Source of the DNA: Kitasatospora phosalacinea
Lineage (GTDB): Bacteria; Actinomycetota; Actinomycetes; Streptomycetales; Streptomycetaceae
Reading direction: 5' to 3'
NCBI RefSeq assembly: GCF_000717185.1
Contig: NZ_JNYE01000001.1
Location: 160,047 to 224,046, forward strand
DNA: 64,000 nt
The notes under the pieces: model-generated
The model's database searches: none
Told to the model about the DNA's origin: nothing
Seen by the model: only the letters and a program-made list of their open reading frames with translations
Part shown: one piece after another, positions 27,302 through 37,377 of the stretch
Layout of the letters: each line of letters begins with the position of its first letter
How positions within the stretch are numbered: position 1 is the first letter of the stretch
Translations under genes and position numbers: made by a program

Positions 27302-28339
27302 TCAACGACGCGGCTGGGCGTCCAGTACCTGCTGGAGTGCCTCGAACTCCTCGACGCACTTGCCCGCCCCCAGCGCCACCGAGTCCAGCGGGTTCTCCGC
27401 GATGTGCACCGGCATGCCGGTCTCCCGGCGCAGCCGCTCGTCCAGGCCGCGCAGCAGGGCGCCGCCGCCGGTCAGCACGATGCCGCGGTCCATCACGTCG
27501 CCCGCGAGCTCGGGCGGGCACTGGTCCAGGGTGGTCTTCACCGAGTCGATGATCGAGTTCACCGGCTCGTCGATGGCCTCGCGGACCTCGGCGGCCGAGA
27601 TCACCACGGTCTTCGGCAGGCCGGAGACCAGGTCGCGGCCGCGGATCTCGGCGTGCTCGTCCTTCTCGCCCTCCAGGCCGAACGCGGAGCCGATCGACAT
27701 CTTGATCTGCTCGGCGGAGCGCTCGCCCAGCAGCAGGCTGTACTCCTTCTTGATGTGCTGGACGATCGCGCTGTCCAGCTCGTCGCCCGCCACCCGCAGC
27801 GACTGGGCGGTGACGATCCCGCCGAGCGAGATCACCGCCACCTCGGTGGTGCCGCCGCCGATGTCGACGACCATGTTGCCGGTGGGCTCGTGCACCGGCA
27901 GGCCGGAGCCGATCGCCGCGGCCATCGGCTCCTCGATGATGTGCACCTGGCGGGCGCCGGCCTGCATGCTGGCCTCGACCACGGCGCGGCGCTCGACGCC
28001 GGTGATGCCGGAGGGGACGCAGACCACGACCCGCGGGCGGACCAGGTAGCGGCGGCGGTGGATCTTCATGATGAAGTACCGCAGCATCCGCTCGGTGATC
28101 TCGAAGTCGGCGATCACGCCGTCCTTGAGCGGGCGGATCGCGACGATGTTGCCGGGGGTGCGGCCGATCATCTTCTTCGCCTCGGCGCCGACCGCGAGGA
28201 TCCCGCCGGTGTTGGTGTTGACGGCCACCACCGACGGCTCGTTCAGCACGATGCCCTTGCCCCGGACGTACACCAGCGTGTTCGCGGTGCCTAGGTCGAT
28301 CGCCAGGTCCCGGCCGAGAAACGACAGGTTGTTCGCCAT
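27302..28339 (-). CDS. mreB: rod-shape determining protein MreB (bacterial actin)
   Basis: A 345-residue actin homologue. It shows phosphate 1 ([12 protein letters not shown]), [18 protein letters not shown] (phosphate 2) and the adenosine motif [18 protein letters not shown]. The ATG at 28339 starts [14 protein letters not shown]; a longer frame lacks family similarity. GGGAAGG lies 13 bases upstream, a little far. It is first in the mreBCD-mrdA-rodA unit. In Streptomyces MreB localises to sporulation septa and thickening spore walls. Confidence 0.97.
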   Translation of the reverse strand: MANNLSFLGRDLAIDLGTANTLVYVRGKGIVLNEPSVVAVNTNTGGILAVGAEAKKMIGRTPGNIVAIRPLKDGVIADFEITERMLRYFIMKIHRRRYLVRPRVVVCVPSGITGVERRAVVEASMQAGARQVHIIEEPMAAAIGSGLPVHEPTGNMVVDIGGGTTEVAVISLGGIVTAQSLRVAGDELDSAIVQHIKKEYSLLLGERSAEQIKMSIGSAFGLEGEKDEHAEIRGRDLVSGLPKTVVISAAEVREAIDEPVNSIIDSVKTTLDQCPPELAGDVMDRGIVLTGGGALLRGLDERLRRETGMPVHIAENPLDSVALGAGKCVEEFEALQQVLDAQPRR

Positions 28340-28692
28340 GGGATGTCGTGAGCCTTCCCGAGTTCGGATCAAGGGCGGGGAGCGGGCCGGCCGTACGGGC
28401 CCGCGGCAGGGCTGACGGCGGCTGAGCAGCCGCTCCGTGCCCGTGAGTTGGGTCCATCGTAGTCACGCCGGTCAGCGCGGGCGGCGGGTACGGCGTGCCG
28501 CCCATTCTCCGGGGGCGAATCGGCTTCTCCTGGCATTGGGACGCCGTGTCGGAGGGTAGGGTTCCGTGATTTGACGATTAACGCCCAGAGGGAGCAACCC
28601 GACCCGCCATCCGGCCCCTGAGCTGGACGTTCCCCGCACGGGGGCACCCCGCGCCCGGTGCGGACGCGGGGCACCGGATCCCTACAGGATCC
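28340..28692. other. gap between mreB and ndk
   Basis: No gene is supported here. The left half should contain the mreB promoter; TACCCT on the minus strand near 28555 is a possible -10 element without a convincing -35. The right half holds a possible ndk terminator and two GGATCC palindromes at 28675-28690. Confidence 0.4.
28647..28671 (-). terminator. possible terminator of ndk
   Basis: A 7-bp stem CCCCGCG with CGCGGGG around an 11-base loop, about 22 bases after the ndk stop. It is weaker than the other hairpins of the window. Confidence 0.4.
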
Positions 28693-29106
28693 TCACGCGT
28701 GGGCCGGGAAGAAGATCTTGATCTCGCGCTCGGCCGACTCCGGGGAGTCCGAGGCGTGGATCAGGTTCTCCCGGGTGATGGTCGCGTAGTCGCCGCGGAT
28801 GGTGCCCGCGCCGGCTGCCAGCGGGTCGGTCGCACCGGCCAGCGCGCGGATGCCGGGGACGACGTTCTCGCCCTCGACGATCAGCGCGATCGACGGGCCG
28901 GAGGTCATGAAGCCCAGCAGCGGCTCGTAGAAGTCGCGGCCGACGTGCTCGGCGTAGTGCTGCTCCAGGGTGGCGCGGTCGAAGGTGCGGAGCTCCATCG
29001 CAGCGAACCGCCAGCCGGCCTTGCGCTCGATCCGGCTGATGATCTCGCCGGCCAGGCCGCGCTTGACGGCGTCGGGCTTGAGCAGGACGAGAGTGCGCTG
29101 GGACAC
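28693..29106 (-). CDS. ndk: nucleoside diphosphate kinase
   Basis: A 137-residue Ndk, exactly the usual length. It moves phosphate from ATP to other nucleoside diphosphates through a phospho-histidine. His117 in NLIHASDS is the active-site residue, and KPDAVKRGL at residues 10-18 is the family start. The GTG at 29106 has GGAGCC upstream. It stands as a single gene between mreB and the DUF4233 gene, its standard Streptomyces place. Confidence 0.97.
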   Translation of the reverse strand: MSQRTLVLLKPDAVKRGLAGEIISRIERKAGWRFAAMELRTFDRATLEQHYAEHVGRDFYEPLLGFMTSGPSIALIVEGENVVPGIRALAGATDPLAAGAGTIRGDYATITRENLIHASDSPESAEREIKIFFPAHA

Positions 29107-29165
29107 GGGGCGGCTCCTCGGGTGGTGTCGGTCGGGCCTGACTGTGCCCCTGACACTACCCCGGA

Positions 29166-29196
29166 CGGGTGGCCGGGCCGTTGACCAGGCCACCCG
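29166..29196 (-). terminator. terminator of folC-DUF4233
   Basis: A 9-bp stem CGGGTGGCC with GGCCACCCG and a 13-base loop, 40 bases after the DUF4233 stop codon and before ndk. Confidence 0.6.
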
Positions 29197-29236
29197 GGGG
29201 CCACCGGAGGCTGCCGGAGACCGCCCACCGGGCCGG

Positions 29237-29593
29237 TCAGGCGGCGACCGGCGCGGCCTCGGCCTCGGCGGCCGCCCGCTGGGCCTTGAGCACGTCGATC
29301 TTGCGGCCGTAGTGGACCGAGCACCACCACAGGCCGCCGAAGACGACGCCGAAGGCGTACATGGTCGGCAGCACCAGGCCGCTGGCCAGCACCGCCGCCT
29401 GCAGCGCCCAGCCGACCTGCACCGCCCCGGGGCGGGTGATCACGCCGCAGAGCAGCACGCACAGGGCGATCGCCGCCGCGCTGACCGCCCAGATGGTGCC
29501 GGTGCCGACGTCGGTGAGCTTCATCGCGACCAGGCCGGCGAACATGATCAGCATGGCCTCGCCGATCAGCGTGGAGGAGCACAGGGTGCGCAT
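29237..29593 (-). CDS. DUF4233 membrane protein
   Basis: A 118-residue protein with four predicted helices (LIGEAMLIMFAGLVAMKL; IWAVSAAAIALCVLLCGVI; VGWALQAAVLASGLVLP; MYAFGVVFGGLWWCSVHYG) and a charged cytoplasmic tail. DUF4233 proteins are encoded next to folC in most actinobacteria; their role is unknown. The gap to folC is six bases, so the two genes are co-transcribed and probably coupled. Confidence 0.9.
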   Translation of the reverse strand: MRTLCSSTLIGEAMLIMFAGLVAMKLTDVGTGTIWAVSAAAIALCVLLCGVITRPGAVQVGWALQAAVLASGLVLPTMYAFGVVFGGLWWCSVHYGRKIDVLKAQRAAAEAEAAPVAA

Positions 29594-29599
29594 CGGCGG

Positions 29600-30991
29600 T
29601 TACTTCCTTCCGAACAGCAGGCGCGCCTCGCCCACCGTGATGACGGAGCCGGTGACCAGGACGCCGGCGCCGCCGAGGTCCTCCTCCTCGGCCAGGGTGA
29701 CGGCGGCGTCGATCGCGTCGTCCAGGCGCGGCTCGACCTGCACCCGGTCCTCGCCGAAGACCTCGACGGCGAGGGCGGCGAGCCGGTCGGCCGGCATCGC
29801 GCGGTGGGTGGAGTTCTGGGTGATCACGACCTCGGCGAGGATCGGCTCGAACACCTCCAGCAGGCCGGTGACGTCCTTGTCGCCGCTGGTGGCGATCACG
29901 CCGACCAGCTTGGTGAAGCCGAAGGCCTCGCCGATCGCGGCGACGGCGGCCTGCGCGCCGTGCGGGTTGTGCGCGGCGTCCAGGATGACGGTGGGGCTGC
30001 GCCGGACGACCTCCAGCCGGCCCGGGGAGGAGACGCCGAACAGCGCCTGCCGGACCTTCTCCTCGTCCAGGTGCTCGCCGCCGCCCTGGCCGATGCCGAA
30101 GAAGGCCTCGACGGCGGCCAGCGCCAGCGCGGCGTTCTGCGCCTGGTGGTCGCCGTGCAGCGGGAGGAAGAGGTCCTGGTACTCGTGGCCGCCGAGGCCG
30201 CGCAGGGTGACCAGCTGGCCGCCGACCGCGACCTCGCGGCGCAGCACGCCGAACTCCATGCCCTCGCGGGCCACCGTGGCGTCCACCTCGACGGCGCGGC
30301 GCAGGATCTGCTCGGCGGCGTCCAGCTTCTGCTGGGCGACGACGGCGAGGGCGCCGGGCTTGACGATGCCGGACTTCTCGACCGCGATCTCGCCGGTGGT
30401 CTCCCCCAGCTTGTCGGTGTGGTCCAGCCCGATCGGGGTGATCACGGCGACCTGGGCGTCGATCACGTTGGTGGCGTCCCAGGTGCCGCCCATGCCGACC
30501 TCGACCACCGCGACGTCCACCGGGGCGTCGGCGAAGGCGGCGTAGGCCATGCCGGTGAGCACCTCGAAGAAGGACATCGCGATCGGCTGGGCGGCGTCCA
30601 CCATCCGCACGTAGGGCTCGACGTCCCGGTAGGTCTCGACGAACTTCTCGGGGGTGATCGGCGCGCCGTCCAGGCTGATCCGCTCGGTGACGGACTCCAC
30701 GTGCGGGGAGGTGTAGCGGCCGGTGCGCAGTTCGAAGGCGCCGAGCAGCTGCTCGACCATCCGGGCGGTGGAGGTCTTGCCGTTGGTGCCGGTGATGTGG
30801 ATGGAGGGGTAGGAGCGCTGCGGCTGGCCGAGGATGTCCATCAGCGCCTCGATCCGCACCAGCGAGGGCTCCAGCTTGTTCTCCGGCCAGCGGGTGGCCA
30901 GCTCGGCCTCGACGGCGCGCAGTTCGGGGTCGGTGCCACCGGCGTCGGCGGGACGGACGGTGTAGGGGTTGGGCTCGGCCTTGTCGCTCAC
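29600..30991 (-). CDS. folC: bifunctional folylpolyglutamate synthase / dihydrofolate synthase
   Basis: A 463-residue Mur-ligase-type enzyme that adds glutamate to folates. The ATP site is HITGTNGKTSTA near residue 65. Other family marks are TGRYTSPHVESV, VEVGMGGTWDATN, GLDHTDKLG, the carbamylated-lysine region EKSGIVK and DAAHNPHGA. The GTG start at 30991 lies just after the divergent control region of a chitinase gene. In Streptomyces valS usually lies directly upstream of folC; here a chitinase and a small gene separate them. Confidence 0.95.
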   Translation of the reverse strand: MSDKAEPNPYTVRPADAGGTDPELRAVEAELATRWPENKLEPSLVRIEALMDILGQPQRSYPSIHITGTNGKTSTARMVEQLLGAFELRTGRYTSPHVESVTERISLDGAPITPEKFVETYRDVEPYVRMVDAAQPIAMSFFEVLTGMAYAAFADAPVDVAVVEVGMGGTWDATNVIDAQVAVITPIGLDHTDKLGETTGEIAVEKSGIVKPGALAVVAQQKLDAAEQILRRAVEVDATVAREGMEFGVLRREVAVGGQLVTLRGLGGHEYQDLFLPLHGDHQAQNAALALAAVEAFFGIGQGGGEHLDEEKVRQALFGVSSPGRLEVVRRSPTVILDAAHNPHGAQAAVAAIGEAFGFTKLVGVIATSGDKDVTGLLEVFEPILAEVVITQNSTHRAMPADRLAALAVEVFGEDRVQVEPRLDDAIDAAVTLAEEEDLGGAGVLVTGSVITVGEARLLFGRK

Positions 30992-31052
30992 CCCGCCAGT
31001 CTAAGGACTCCGTGCGCCCGGCCCGGACGGGCGCCCCGGTGCGCAGGCCCTC

Positions 31053-31077
31053 TTGACACCGGAATTGGTCTACTCCA
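31053..31077 (+). promoter_or_regulatory. TTGACA and DasR-box-like element before chitinase 1
   Basis: TTGACA at 31053-31058 is followed by TGGTCTACTCCA at 31066-31077, 10 of 12 matches to the palindromic core TGGTCTAGACCA of DasR sites and chitinase operators known in Streptomyces. It lies 81 bases before the chitinase start. Confidence 0.6.
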
Positions 31078-31158
31078 CCGTGTAGTCGCTCCCACCCGCT
31101 CCCCGCGCGAAGCTCCCCGCACCGCACCCCCATCGACACTCCCCCACATGGAGATGGC

Positions 31159-32706
31159 ATGCGTGCACCACAGCCACGACCGCACCACCGCCCGCGCACC
31201 GGACGGGCCCTGCTCGCCGGCCTGCTGGCGGCCGGCACCGGCCTGGCAGGCATGGTCCTGGCCGGCTCCGGCACGGCCACCGCCGACGTCGCCCCCACCG
31301 TGAACGTGGTCGCCAACGGCGACTTCTCGGCCGGCAACCACATCAGCCCGTGGACCTGCGGCCCCACCGTCACCGCGGTGAACAACGCCGCCACCGGCTG
31401 GGACCTGCAGGGCTCCCCGGCCGGCACGGACTACGCCAACTGCAGCCAGACCGTCACCGTGCTGCCGAACTCGACGTACACCCTGACCGCCACCGTGCAG
31501 GGCAGCTACGTGTTCGCGGGCGTCACCGGGACCGGCGGCACCGACCCGTCCGTCTGGAGCTCGAACTCCGGCTGGAACAACCTGACCTCCACCTTCACCA
31601 CCGGCGCGTCCACCACCTCGGTGTCGGTGTGGTTCCACGGCTGGTACGGGCAGACCCCGTTCACCGTGGACAAGGTCTCGCTGGTCGGCCCGGGCAGCGG
31701 CACCAGCCCCACGCCGTCCGGGACGGTCATCGTCGACCCGACGCCGAGCCAGACGGCGTCGAGCAGCCCGTCGCCGTCCCCGTCGACCTCGGTCAGCCCG
31801 ACCGCGCCGCCGCCCCGCAAGCACCTGCTGACCGGCTACTGGCAGGACTTCTACAACGGCGCCACCCCGCAGCGGATCAGTGACGTCCCGGCCGCGTACG
31901 ACATCATCGCGGTGGCCTTCGCGGACGCCACCAGCACCCAGGGCGGGATCAGCTTCACCCTGGACCCGACGCTCTCCGCCAAGCTCGGCGGCTACACCGA
32001 GGCCCAGTTCAAGGCCGACATCGCGGCCAAGCGGGCGGCCGGCAAGAAGGTCGTCATCTCGGTCGGCGGGCAGAACGGCACCGTCTCGGTGTCCAACTCC
32101 ACCGCCGCGACCAACTTCGCCAACTCGGCGTACGCCCTGATCCAGCAGTACGGCTTCGACGGCATCGACATCGACCTGGAGAACGGCGTCAACGCGACCT
32201 ACATGTCGCAGGCGCTGCACGCCCTGCAGGCCAAGGTCGGGGCGGGCTTCGTGCTGACCATGGCGCCGGAGACCATCGGGATGCAGTCCACCGGCGGCGA
32301 GTACTTCAAGCTGGCGCTGGCCACCAAGGACATCCTGACCATCGTCAACATGCAGTACTACAACAGCGGGGCGATGCTCGGCTGCGACGGCGGCGTGTAC
32401 TCGCAGGGCACCGAGAACTTCCTCACCGGCCTGGCCTGCATCCAGCTCCAGGGCGGCCTGCGCGCCGACCAGGTGGGCCTGGGCGTCCCGGCCTCCACCA
32501 GCGCGGCGGGCGGCGGGTACGTCAGCCCGTCGGTCGTGAACAACGCGCTGGACTGCCTGGCCTACGGCACCAACTGCGGCTCCTTCAAGCCGGGCCAGAC
32601 CTGGCCGGCCATCGGCGGCGCGATGACCTGGTCCACCAACTGGGACGCCACTGCGGGCAACCAGATCGCCAACACCATCGGCGCGCACCTGCACGCGATG
32701 CCGTGA
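31159..32706 (+). CDS. secreted GH18 chitinase with N-terminal carbohydrate-binding domain
   Basis: A 515-residue exported enzyme that cuts chitin. A Sec signal peptide ends near residue 43 (LAGSGTATADVAP). Residues about 45-180 form a beta-sandwich like a carbohydrate-binding module (NLTSTFTTGASTTSVSVWFHG), a Pro/Ser/Thr linker covers about 181-215, and the GH18 barrel follows (LTGYWQDFYNGA, KVVISVGG). The catalytic motif FDGIDIDLE ends at Glu341, and MAPET and MTWSTNWD are also seen. It resembles the ChiC/D-like bacterial type without the insertion domain. GGAG precedes the ATG. It interrupts the usual folC-valS neighbourhood, which suggests insertion or local rearrangement. Confidence 0.93.
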   Translation: MRAPQPRPHHRPRTGRALLAGLLAAGTGLAGMVLAGSGTATADVAPTVNVVANGDFSAGNHISPWTCGPTVTAVNNAATGWDLQGSPAGTDYANCSQTVTVLPNSTYTLTATVQGSYVFAGVTGTGGTDPSVWSSNSGWNNLTSTFTTGASTTSVSVWFHGWYGQTPFTVDKVSLVGPGSGTSPTPSGTVIVDPTPSQTASSSPSPSPSTSVSPTAPPPRKHLLTGYWQDFYNGATPQRISDVPAAYDIIAVAFADATSTQGGISFTLDPTLSAKLGGYTEAQFKADIAAKRAAGKKVVISVGGQNGTVSVSNSTAATNFANSAYALIQQYGFDGIDIDLENGVNATYMSQALHALQAKVGAGFVLTMAPETIGMQSTGGEYFKLALATKDILTIVNMQYYNSGAMLGCDGGVYSQGTENFLTGLACIQLQGGLRADQVGLGVPASTSAAGGGYVSPSVVNNALDCLAYGTNCGSFKPGQTWPAIGGAMTWSTNWDATAGNQIANTIGAHLHAMP

Positions 32707-32713
32707 CCCGGCG

Positions 32714-32757
32714 CTGCGCGCCCCGGGGCGGGGGCTCCCCCGCCCCGGGGCGCGCAG
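32714..32757. terminator. bidirectional terminator after chitinase 1
   Basis: A perfect inverted repeat of 21 bases per arm beginning CTGCGCGCCCCGGGG, with only CT at the centre. It starts 7 bases after the chitinase stop and ends 10 bases before the stop of the convergent gene. Confidence 0.9.
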
Positions 32758-32767
32758 TGACGATCCG

Positions 32768-33298
32768 TCAGTACGTGCCGCGGGGCGTCGGCAGCCGGCC
32801 GGCGTGCCGGCGGCGCAGTTCGGCGGCGACCTCCTCGGCCTCGCCCTCGGGCAGCAGCGGCAGCATCATCGCCACCGCCTGCACCAGGCCGCCCAGCAGG
32901 TAGGTGGTGTCGGGCGTCCCCGCCACCAGGGTGCGCACCCGGTCCACGTCGCCCACCGCGACGGCCTCCAGCAGCAGGGCGGCACCGGCCGCCTCCTCGT
33001 CCACCGGCACCTGGGCGGTGTCGTGCGGGGCGCGCCGGGCCAGGCCGCGCAGCACCCGGTCGGCGACCTCGGGGGCGTAGGCCTTGCGGACCGCCTCGGC
33101 GGCGATCCACACCAGCAGGGTGGCCACTTCGCGCTCGGCGTGCTCGGCCAGCAGCCGGTCCAGCTCGGTGTCGAAGGCGACCTGGTTTCCGTGCCGGAAT
33201 GCCAGCAGCAGCGTCGCCGCCCTGGCCTTGGCCGCCTCCACTTCTTCCCTCGGAAGTTCGTCCGGAAGTTCGTCGACCAACTCCCCGGTCGCCATCAT
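32768..33298 (-). CDS. hypothetical helical protein (176 aa)
   Basis: A soluble, largely helical, Ala/Glu/Arg-rich protein without signal or membrane segment. It starts MMATGELVDELPDELPREEVEAA; the first ATG at 33298 is chosen because GGAGGG lies 7-8 bases upstream. It contains TELDRLLAEHAEREVATLLVWIAAEAV and ends RRHAGRLPTPRGTY. I do not recognise the family. It converges with chitinase 1 across a shared hairpin and is followed upstream by a 226-base non-coding stretch before valS. Confidence 0.75.
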   Translation of the reverse strand: MMATGELVDELPDELPREEVEAAKARAATLLLAFRHGNQVAFDTELDRLLAEHAEREVATLLVWIAAEAVRKAYAPEVADRVLRGLARRAPHDTAQVPVDEEAAGAALLLEAVAVGDVDRVRTLVAGTPDTTYLLGGLVQAVAMMLPLLPEGEAEEVAAELRRRHAGRLPTPRGTY

Positions 33299-33524
33299 GC
33301 GCGCACCCTCCGTTCGTGCCCCGCCCGAATGGGAACGTCGCCCACCGTACACACCGGAAGTGCAAAGGTCGCTGAACGCGCGGGGATGGTCGGCGCAATG
33401 CATTCCAATTGACGCGGAACGCCAATTGCCCGGGAATGACGCCGAATAGGGGGTGTTCCGGCCTCACCGCGACGCGCGGGCAAGGGAATTGACAGACCGC
33501 CGGGAACAACCCGGGAAAAGGCGG

Positions 33525-33555
33525 AGGGCCGCCGCCCCGGGGGAGCGACGGCCCT
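33525..33555 (-). terminator. terminator of valS
   Basis: A 7-bp stem AGGGCCG with CGGCCCT around a GC-rich loop that can pair further, 13 bases after the valS stop. TTTT follows shortly on the minus strand. Confidence 0.6.
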
Positions 33556-33568
33556 TCCTGACGTGCGG

Positions 33569-36259
33569 TCAGCCCTGCGGCAGCGCCGCGAGCTGGGCGG
33601 TGATCCGCTCGATGTCGGCCTCGGCGGCCGTCAGCCGGGTGCGGATCTTGGCGACCACCTCGTCCGGCGCCTTGGCCAGGAAGGCCTCGTTGCCGAGCTT
33701 GCCGGTGGCCTGCGCCTTCTCCTTCTCGGCCGCCGCCAAGTCCTTCTGCAGGCGCTTGCGTTCGGCCGGGACGTCGATGGTGCCGGACAGGTCGAGCTCG
33801 ACCGTCGTACCGGCCACCGGGAGCGAGGCGGTGGCGTGGAAGCCCTCCTCCGGCTGCGTCAGGCGCAGCAGCGAGCGGATCGCCGCCTCGTGCACCTCCA
33901 GCCGGTGGCCGGCCAGCGCCAGCCGGGCCGGGACCTTCTGGGTGTCGCGCAGGTTCTGGTCGTTGCGGAACCGGCGGATCTCGGTGACCAGTTGCTGCAG
34001 CTGGGCGATCTCCGCCTCGGCGTCGGCGTCCCGGTAGCCGGAGTCCTTCGGCCACTCGGCGACGACCACCGACTCGGCGCCGGTGAGCGTCGTCCACAGC
34101 GCGTCGGTGACGAACGGGACGATCGGGTGCAGCAGGCGCAGCGTCACGTCCAGCACCTCGCCGAGGACGCGGCGGGCGTGGTCGGCCTGCGCGCCGCCCT
34201 TGCCCAGCGTGGTCTTGGAGAGCTCGACGTACCAGTCGAAGACCTCGTCCCAGGCGAAGTGGAACAGCGCGTCGGAGACCTTGGCGAACTCGAAGTCCTC
34301 GTACAGCGCGTCGACTTCGGCGACGGTGGTGTTCAGCCGGGACAGGATCCAGCGGTCCGCGGCGGTGAGCTCCTCCGGCGCGGGCAGCGGGCCCTGGACG
34401 GTGGCGCCGTTCATCAGGGCGAAGCGGGTGGCGTTCCAGATCTTGTTGCAGAAGTTCCGCGCGCCCTTGACCCAGTCCTCGCCGATCGGCACGTCGGCGC
34501 CGGGGTTGGCGCCGCGGGCCAGGGTGAAGCGGACGGCGTCGGCGCCGTAGGCGTCCATCCAGTCCAGCGGGTCGACGGCGGTGCCGGAGGACTTCGACAT
34601 CTTCTTGCCGAACTGGTCGCGGACCAGGCCGGTCAGCGCGATGGTCTTGAACGGGATCTCGCCGTCCATCGCGTACAGGCCGAACATCATCATCCGGGCG
34701 ACCCAGAAGAAGATGATGTCGTGGCCGGTCAGCAGCACGTCGGTCGGGTAGAACTTCTCCAGGTCCGGGGTCTTCTCCGGCCAGCCGAGGGTGGAGAACG
34801 GCCACAGGCCGGAGGAGAACCAGGTGTCCAGCACGTCCGGGTCCTGGACCCAGCCCTCGCCGGTGGGGGGCTGCTCGTCCGGGCCGACGCAGACGACCTC
34901 GCCGTCCGGGCCGTACCAGACCGGGATGCGGTGGCCCCACCAGAGCTGGCGCGAGATGCACCAGTCGTACATGTTGTCGACCCAGTCGAAGTAGCGGCGC
35001 TCCAGCTCCTTCGGGTGGATCTCGACCCGGCCGTCGCGGACCGCGTCGCCCGCGGCCTGCGCCAGCGGGGCGACCTTGACCCACCACTGCAGCGACAGCC
35101 GCGGCTCGACCACGGTGTGGCAGCGCGAGCAGTGGCCGACCGCGTGGTCGTAGGGGCGCTTCTCCGCGACGATCCGCCCCTGCTCGCGCAGGGCGCCGAC
35201 CACCGCGGCACGGGCGTCGTGCCGGTCCAGGCCGAGGAACGGGCCATGCACGGTGATCACGCCGCGCTCGTCCATCACCGTCAGGCTCGGCAGGTCGTGG
35301 CGCTGGCCGATGGCGAAGTCGTTCGGGTCGTGCGCGGGCGTCACCTTGACGGCGCCGGTGCCGAACTCCGGGTCGACGTGCTCGTCCGCGACGACCGGGA
35401 TCTCGCGGTCGGTCAGCGGCAGCTTGACCGTGCGGCCGACCAGGTGCGCGTAGCGCTCGTCGGACGGGTGGACGGCGATCGCGGTGTCGCCCAGCAGGGT
35501 CTCGGCGCGGGTGGTGGCCACCACGATCGAGTCGCCCGCCCGTCGCCCACCACCACCCTCGCTCGAATCGCTTCGCTCCCCGTCCTCGATGTCGCCGTAG
35601 CGGATCGAGACCAGCTCGCCGGGGACGTCCTCGTGCTCGACCTCGATGTCGGACAGCGCGGTCAGGCAGCGCGGGCACCAGTTGATGATGCGCTCGGCGC
35701 GGTAGATCAGGCCGTCGTCGAAGAGCTTCTTGAAGATGGTCTGGACGGCCTGGGAGAGGCCCTCGTCCATGGTGAAGCGCTCGCGGGACCAGTCGACGCC
35801 GTCGCCGAGGCGGCGCATCTGGCCCAGGATCCGGCCGCCGTAGTTCTCCTTCCACTCCCAGACCTTGTCGACGAAGGCCTCCCGGCCCAGGTCGTGCCGG
35901 GACAGGCCGGACTCGGCGAGCTGCTGCTCCACCTTGTTCTGGGTGGCGATGCCCGCGTGGTCCATGCCCGGGAGCCAGAGCGCCTCGAAGCCGAGCATCC
36001 GCTTGCGGCGGGTCAGCGCGTCCATCAGCGTGTGCTGGAAGGCGTGGCCCAGGTGCAGGGCGCCCGTGACGTTCGGCGGCGGAATGACGATGGTGTACGC
36101 CGGCTTCTCGCTCTTCGCGTCGGCCGTGAAGTAACCGCGCTCCACCCAGCGCTCGTACAGCTCGCCCTCTACCTCGGCCGGGGCGTAGGTCGTCGGGAGG
36201 GTGGCTGCGTCGTCCCCGGGGTGAGAGTTCGCGGGGCGCTGGTTCGTCGTGTCGGTCAC
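33569..36259 (-). CDS. valS: valyl-tRNA synthetase
   Basis: An 896-residue class I synthetase charging tRNA-Val. The HIGH box is seen in [15 protein letters not shown] near residue 65 and the KMSKS loop in GKKMSKSSG near 550. An editing domain lies between them ([14 protein letters not shown]), and a C-terminal coiled coil ends the chain. In the editing domain the usual short link after IRYG is replaced by a charged, glycine-rich stretch of about 20 residues ([17 protein letters not shown]). The GTG at 36259 was chosen over a longer frame. No ribosome site is visible, and TAAACT seven bases upstream of the start suggests a leaderless transcript. No T-box was found. Confidence 0.95.
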   Translation of the reverse strand: MTDTTNQRPANSHPGDDAATLPTTYAPAEVEGELYERWVERGYFTADAKSEKPAYTIVIPPPNVTGALHLGHAFQHTLMDALTRRKRMLGFEALWLPGMDHAGIATQNKVEQQLAESGLSRHDLGREAFVDKVWEWKENYGGRILGQMRRLGDGVDWSRERFTMDEGLSQAVQTIFKKLFDDGLIYRAERIINWCPRCLTALSDIEVEHEDVPGELVSIRYGDIEDGERSDSSEGGGGRRAGDSIVVATTRAETLLGDTAIAVHPSDERYAHLVGRTVKLPLTDREIPVVADEHVDPEFGTGAVKVTPAHDPNDFAIGQRHDLPSLTVMDERGVITVHGPFLGLDRHDARAAVVGALREQGRIVAEKRPYDHAVGHCSRCHTVVEPRLSLQWWVKVAPLAQAAGDAVRDGRVEIHPKELERRYFDWVDNMYDWCISRQLWWGHRIPVWYGPDGEVVCVGPDEQPPTGEGWVQDPDVLDTWFSSGLWPFSTLGWPEKTPDLEKFYPTDVLLTGHDIIFFWVARMMMFGLYAMDGEIPFKTIALTGLVRDQFGKKMSKSSGTAVDPLDWMDAYGADAVRFTLARGANPGADVPIGEDWVKGARNFCNKIWNATRFALMNGATVQGPLPAPEELTAADRWILSRLNTTVAEVDALYEDFEFAKVSDALFHFAWDEVFDWYVELSKTTLGKGGAQADHARRVLGEVLDVTLRLLHPIVPFVTDALWTTLTGAESVVVAEWPKDSGYRDADAEAEIAQLQQLVTEIRRFRNDQNLRDTQKVPARLALAGHRLEVHEAAIRSLLRLTQPEEGFHATASLPVAGTTVELDLSGTIDVPAERKRLQKDLAAAEKEKAQATGKLGNEAFLAKAPDEVVAKIRTRLTAAEADIERITAQLAALPQG

Positions 36260-36419
36260 GACGAACAGTTTACGGAAGGCCGGACCGCGGTTACGAACCG
36301 ATTGTGTCCGGACCACTCGGGCGTGGTGGGGGGGCCGTACGATAGCGTGCCGCGTACTCGACCACTCGACCGACCAGATGGCCGCGGAACTCGTAAGCGG
36401 CGGGGGAGACTGACGACTG

Positions 36420-37334
36420 ATGTACGGCCAGGGGCAGGGACCGCAGCAGTATCCGCAGGGGCAGCCGCAGCAGCCTTACGGGGCGCCCCCGCCGCAGCCC
36501 GGGTACGGCCAGCCGCCCGCGTACGGCGCCCCGCAGCCGCCCGCCTACGGTGCCCCGCAGCCACAGCCGCAGCCCGGGTACGGCTACCCCCAGCAGCCCC
36601 CGGTCCCGCAGCCCGGCTACGGCCAGCCCCCGATGCCCCCGCAGCAGCAGTGGGGCGGCGCGCCCCAGCAGCCCGGCTACGGCGGCTACCCGCCGCCCGC
36701 GCCGTCCAAGGGCAAGGGCGGGGTCATCGCCCTGGTCGTGGTCGTGGCGCTGGCCGCGATCGGCGGCGGCCTCTGGTGGGGCCTGAAGGGCGGCGACTCC
36801 GGCTCCGACACCGTGGGCAAGTACAAGCTCGCGGCGCAGGAGAGCGTGGCGGGCTACACCAAGAAGTCGTCCAACGAGAAGGGCCAGCTGAACGGCCTGG
36901 AGGCCGTGGGCACCTTCGAGGGCTCGCTGAGCGTCACCTACCAGAAGAGCACCACCAACCTGGCCAGCTTCGGCGGCAGTTGGGGCACCGTCCAGGACCC
37001 CGGCAAGGCGATCGACATCGTGGCCGGCAAGCTCGACGAGGCGATGAACGGCTCCGAGGACGACAGCGAGGACGGCAAGGCGGTCTGGAAGCAGAAGCTG
37101 TCCGCCGTCGACGCCAAGGACCCGAAGGACGCGGGCAGCAAGCTGAGCTGCGGCCTCCTCGGCTCCGACCAGCCGGGCTCCGAGCAGACCGTTCCGGTGT
37201 GCATCTTCGCGACCCACTCCACGATCGGCACGGTCAGCAGCACCAACCTCGACCCCGAGGGCAAGCAGCTCTCGGTCAGCGAGGTGGCCGCGCTGACCCG
37301 CCAGCTGCGCGACGCCTCCACCGTCGCCAAGTAG
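36420..37334 (+). CDS. proline/glutamine-rich single-pass membrane protein, copy 1
   Basis: A 304-residue protein. Residues 1-95 are a Pro/Gln/Gly/Tyr-rich cytoplasmic region with repeats like QPGYGYPQQ and QPPAYGAP. One membrane helix follows ([22 protein letters not shown], about residues 99-122), and an outer domain of 180 residues contains two cysteines. GGGGGAG precedes the ATG. The next gene encodes a related protein and I recall a single gene of this type between valS and clpX in S. coelicolor, so this looks like a local duplication. Function is unknown. The gene is divergent from valS. Confidence 0.85.
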   Translation: MYGQGQGPQQYPQGQPQQPYGAPPPQPGYGQPPAYGAPQPPAYGAPQPQPQPGYGYPQQPPVPQPGYGQPPMPPQQQWGGAPQQPGYGGYPPPAPSKGKGGVIALVVVVALAAIGGGLWWGLKGGDSGSDTVGKYKLAAQESVAGYTKKSSNEKGQLNGLEAVGTFEGSLSVTYQKSTTNLASFGGSWGTVQDPGKAIDIVAGKLDEAMNGSEDDSEDGKAVWKQKLSAVDAKDPKDAGSKLSCGLLGSDQPGSEQTVPVCIFATHSTIGTVSSTNLDPEGKQLSVSEVAALTRQLRDASTVAK

Positions 37335-37377
37335 ACCCCAGCACGCACGACCTTCACGCGCGAACGGAGCCCCAGCC

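Noticed and set aside
36260..36419. T-box riboswitch upstream of valS
   Set aside because: The gap between valS and the divergent gene is too short and has no T-box sequence or specifier stem; the valS start appears nearly leaderless.
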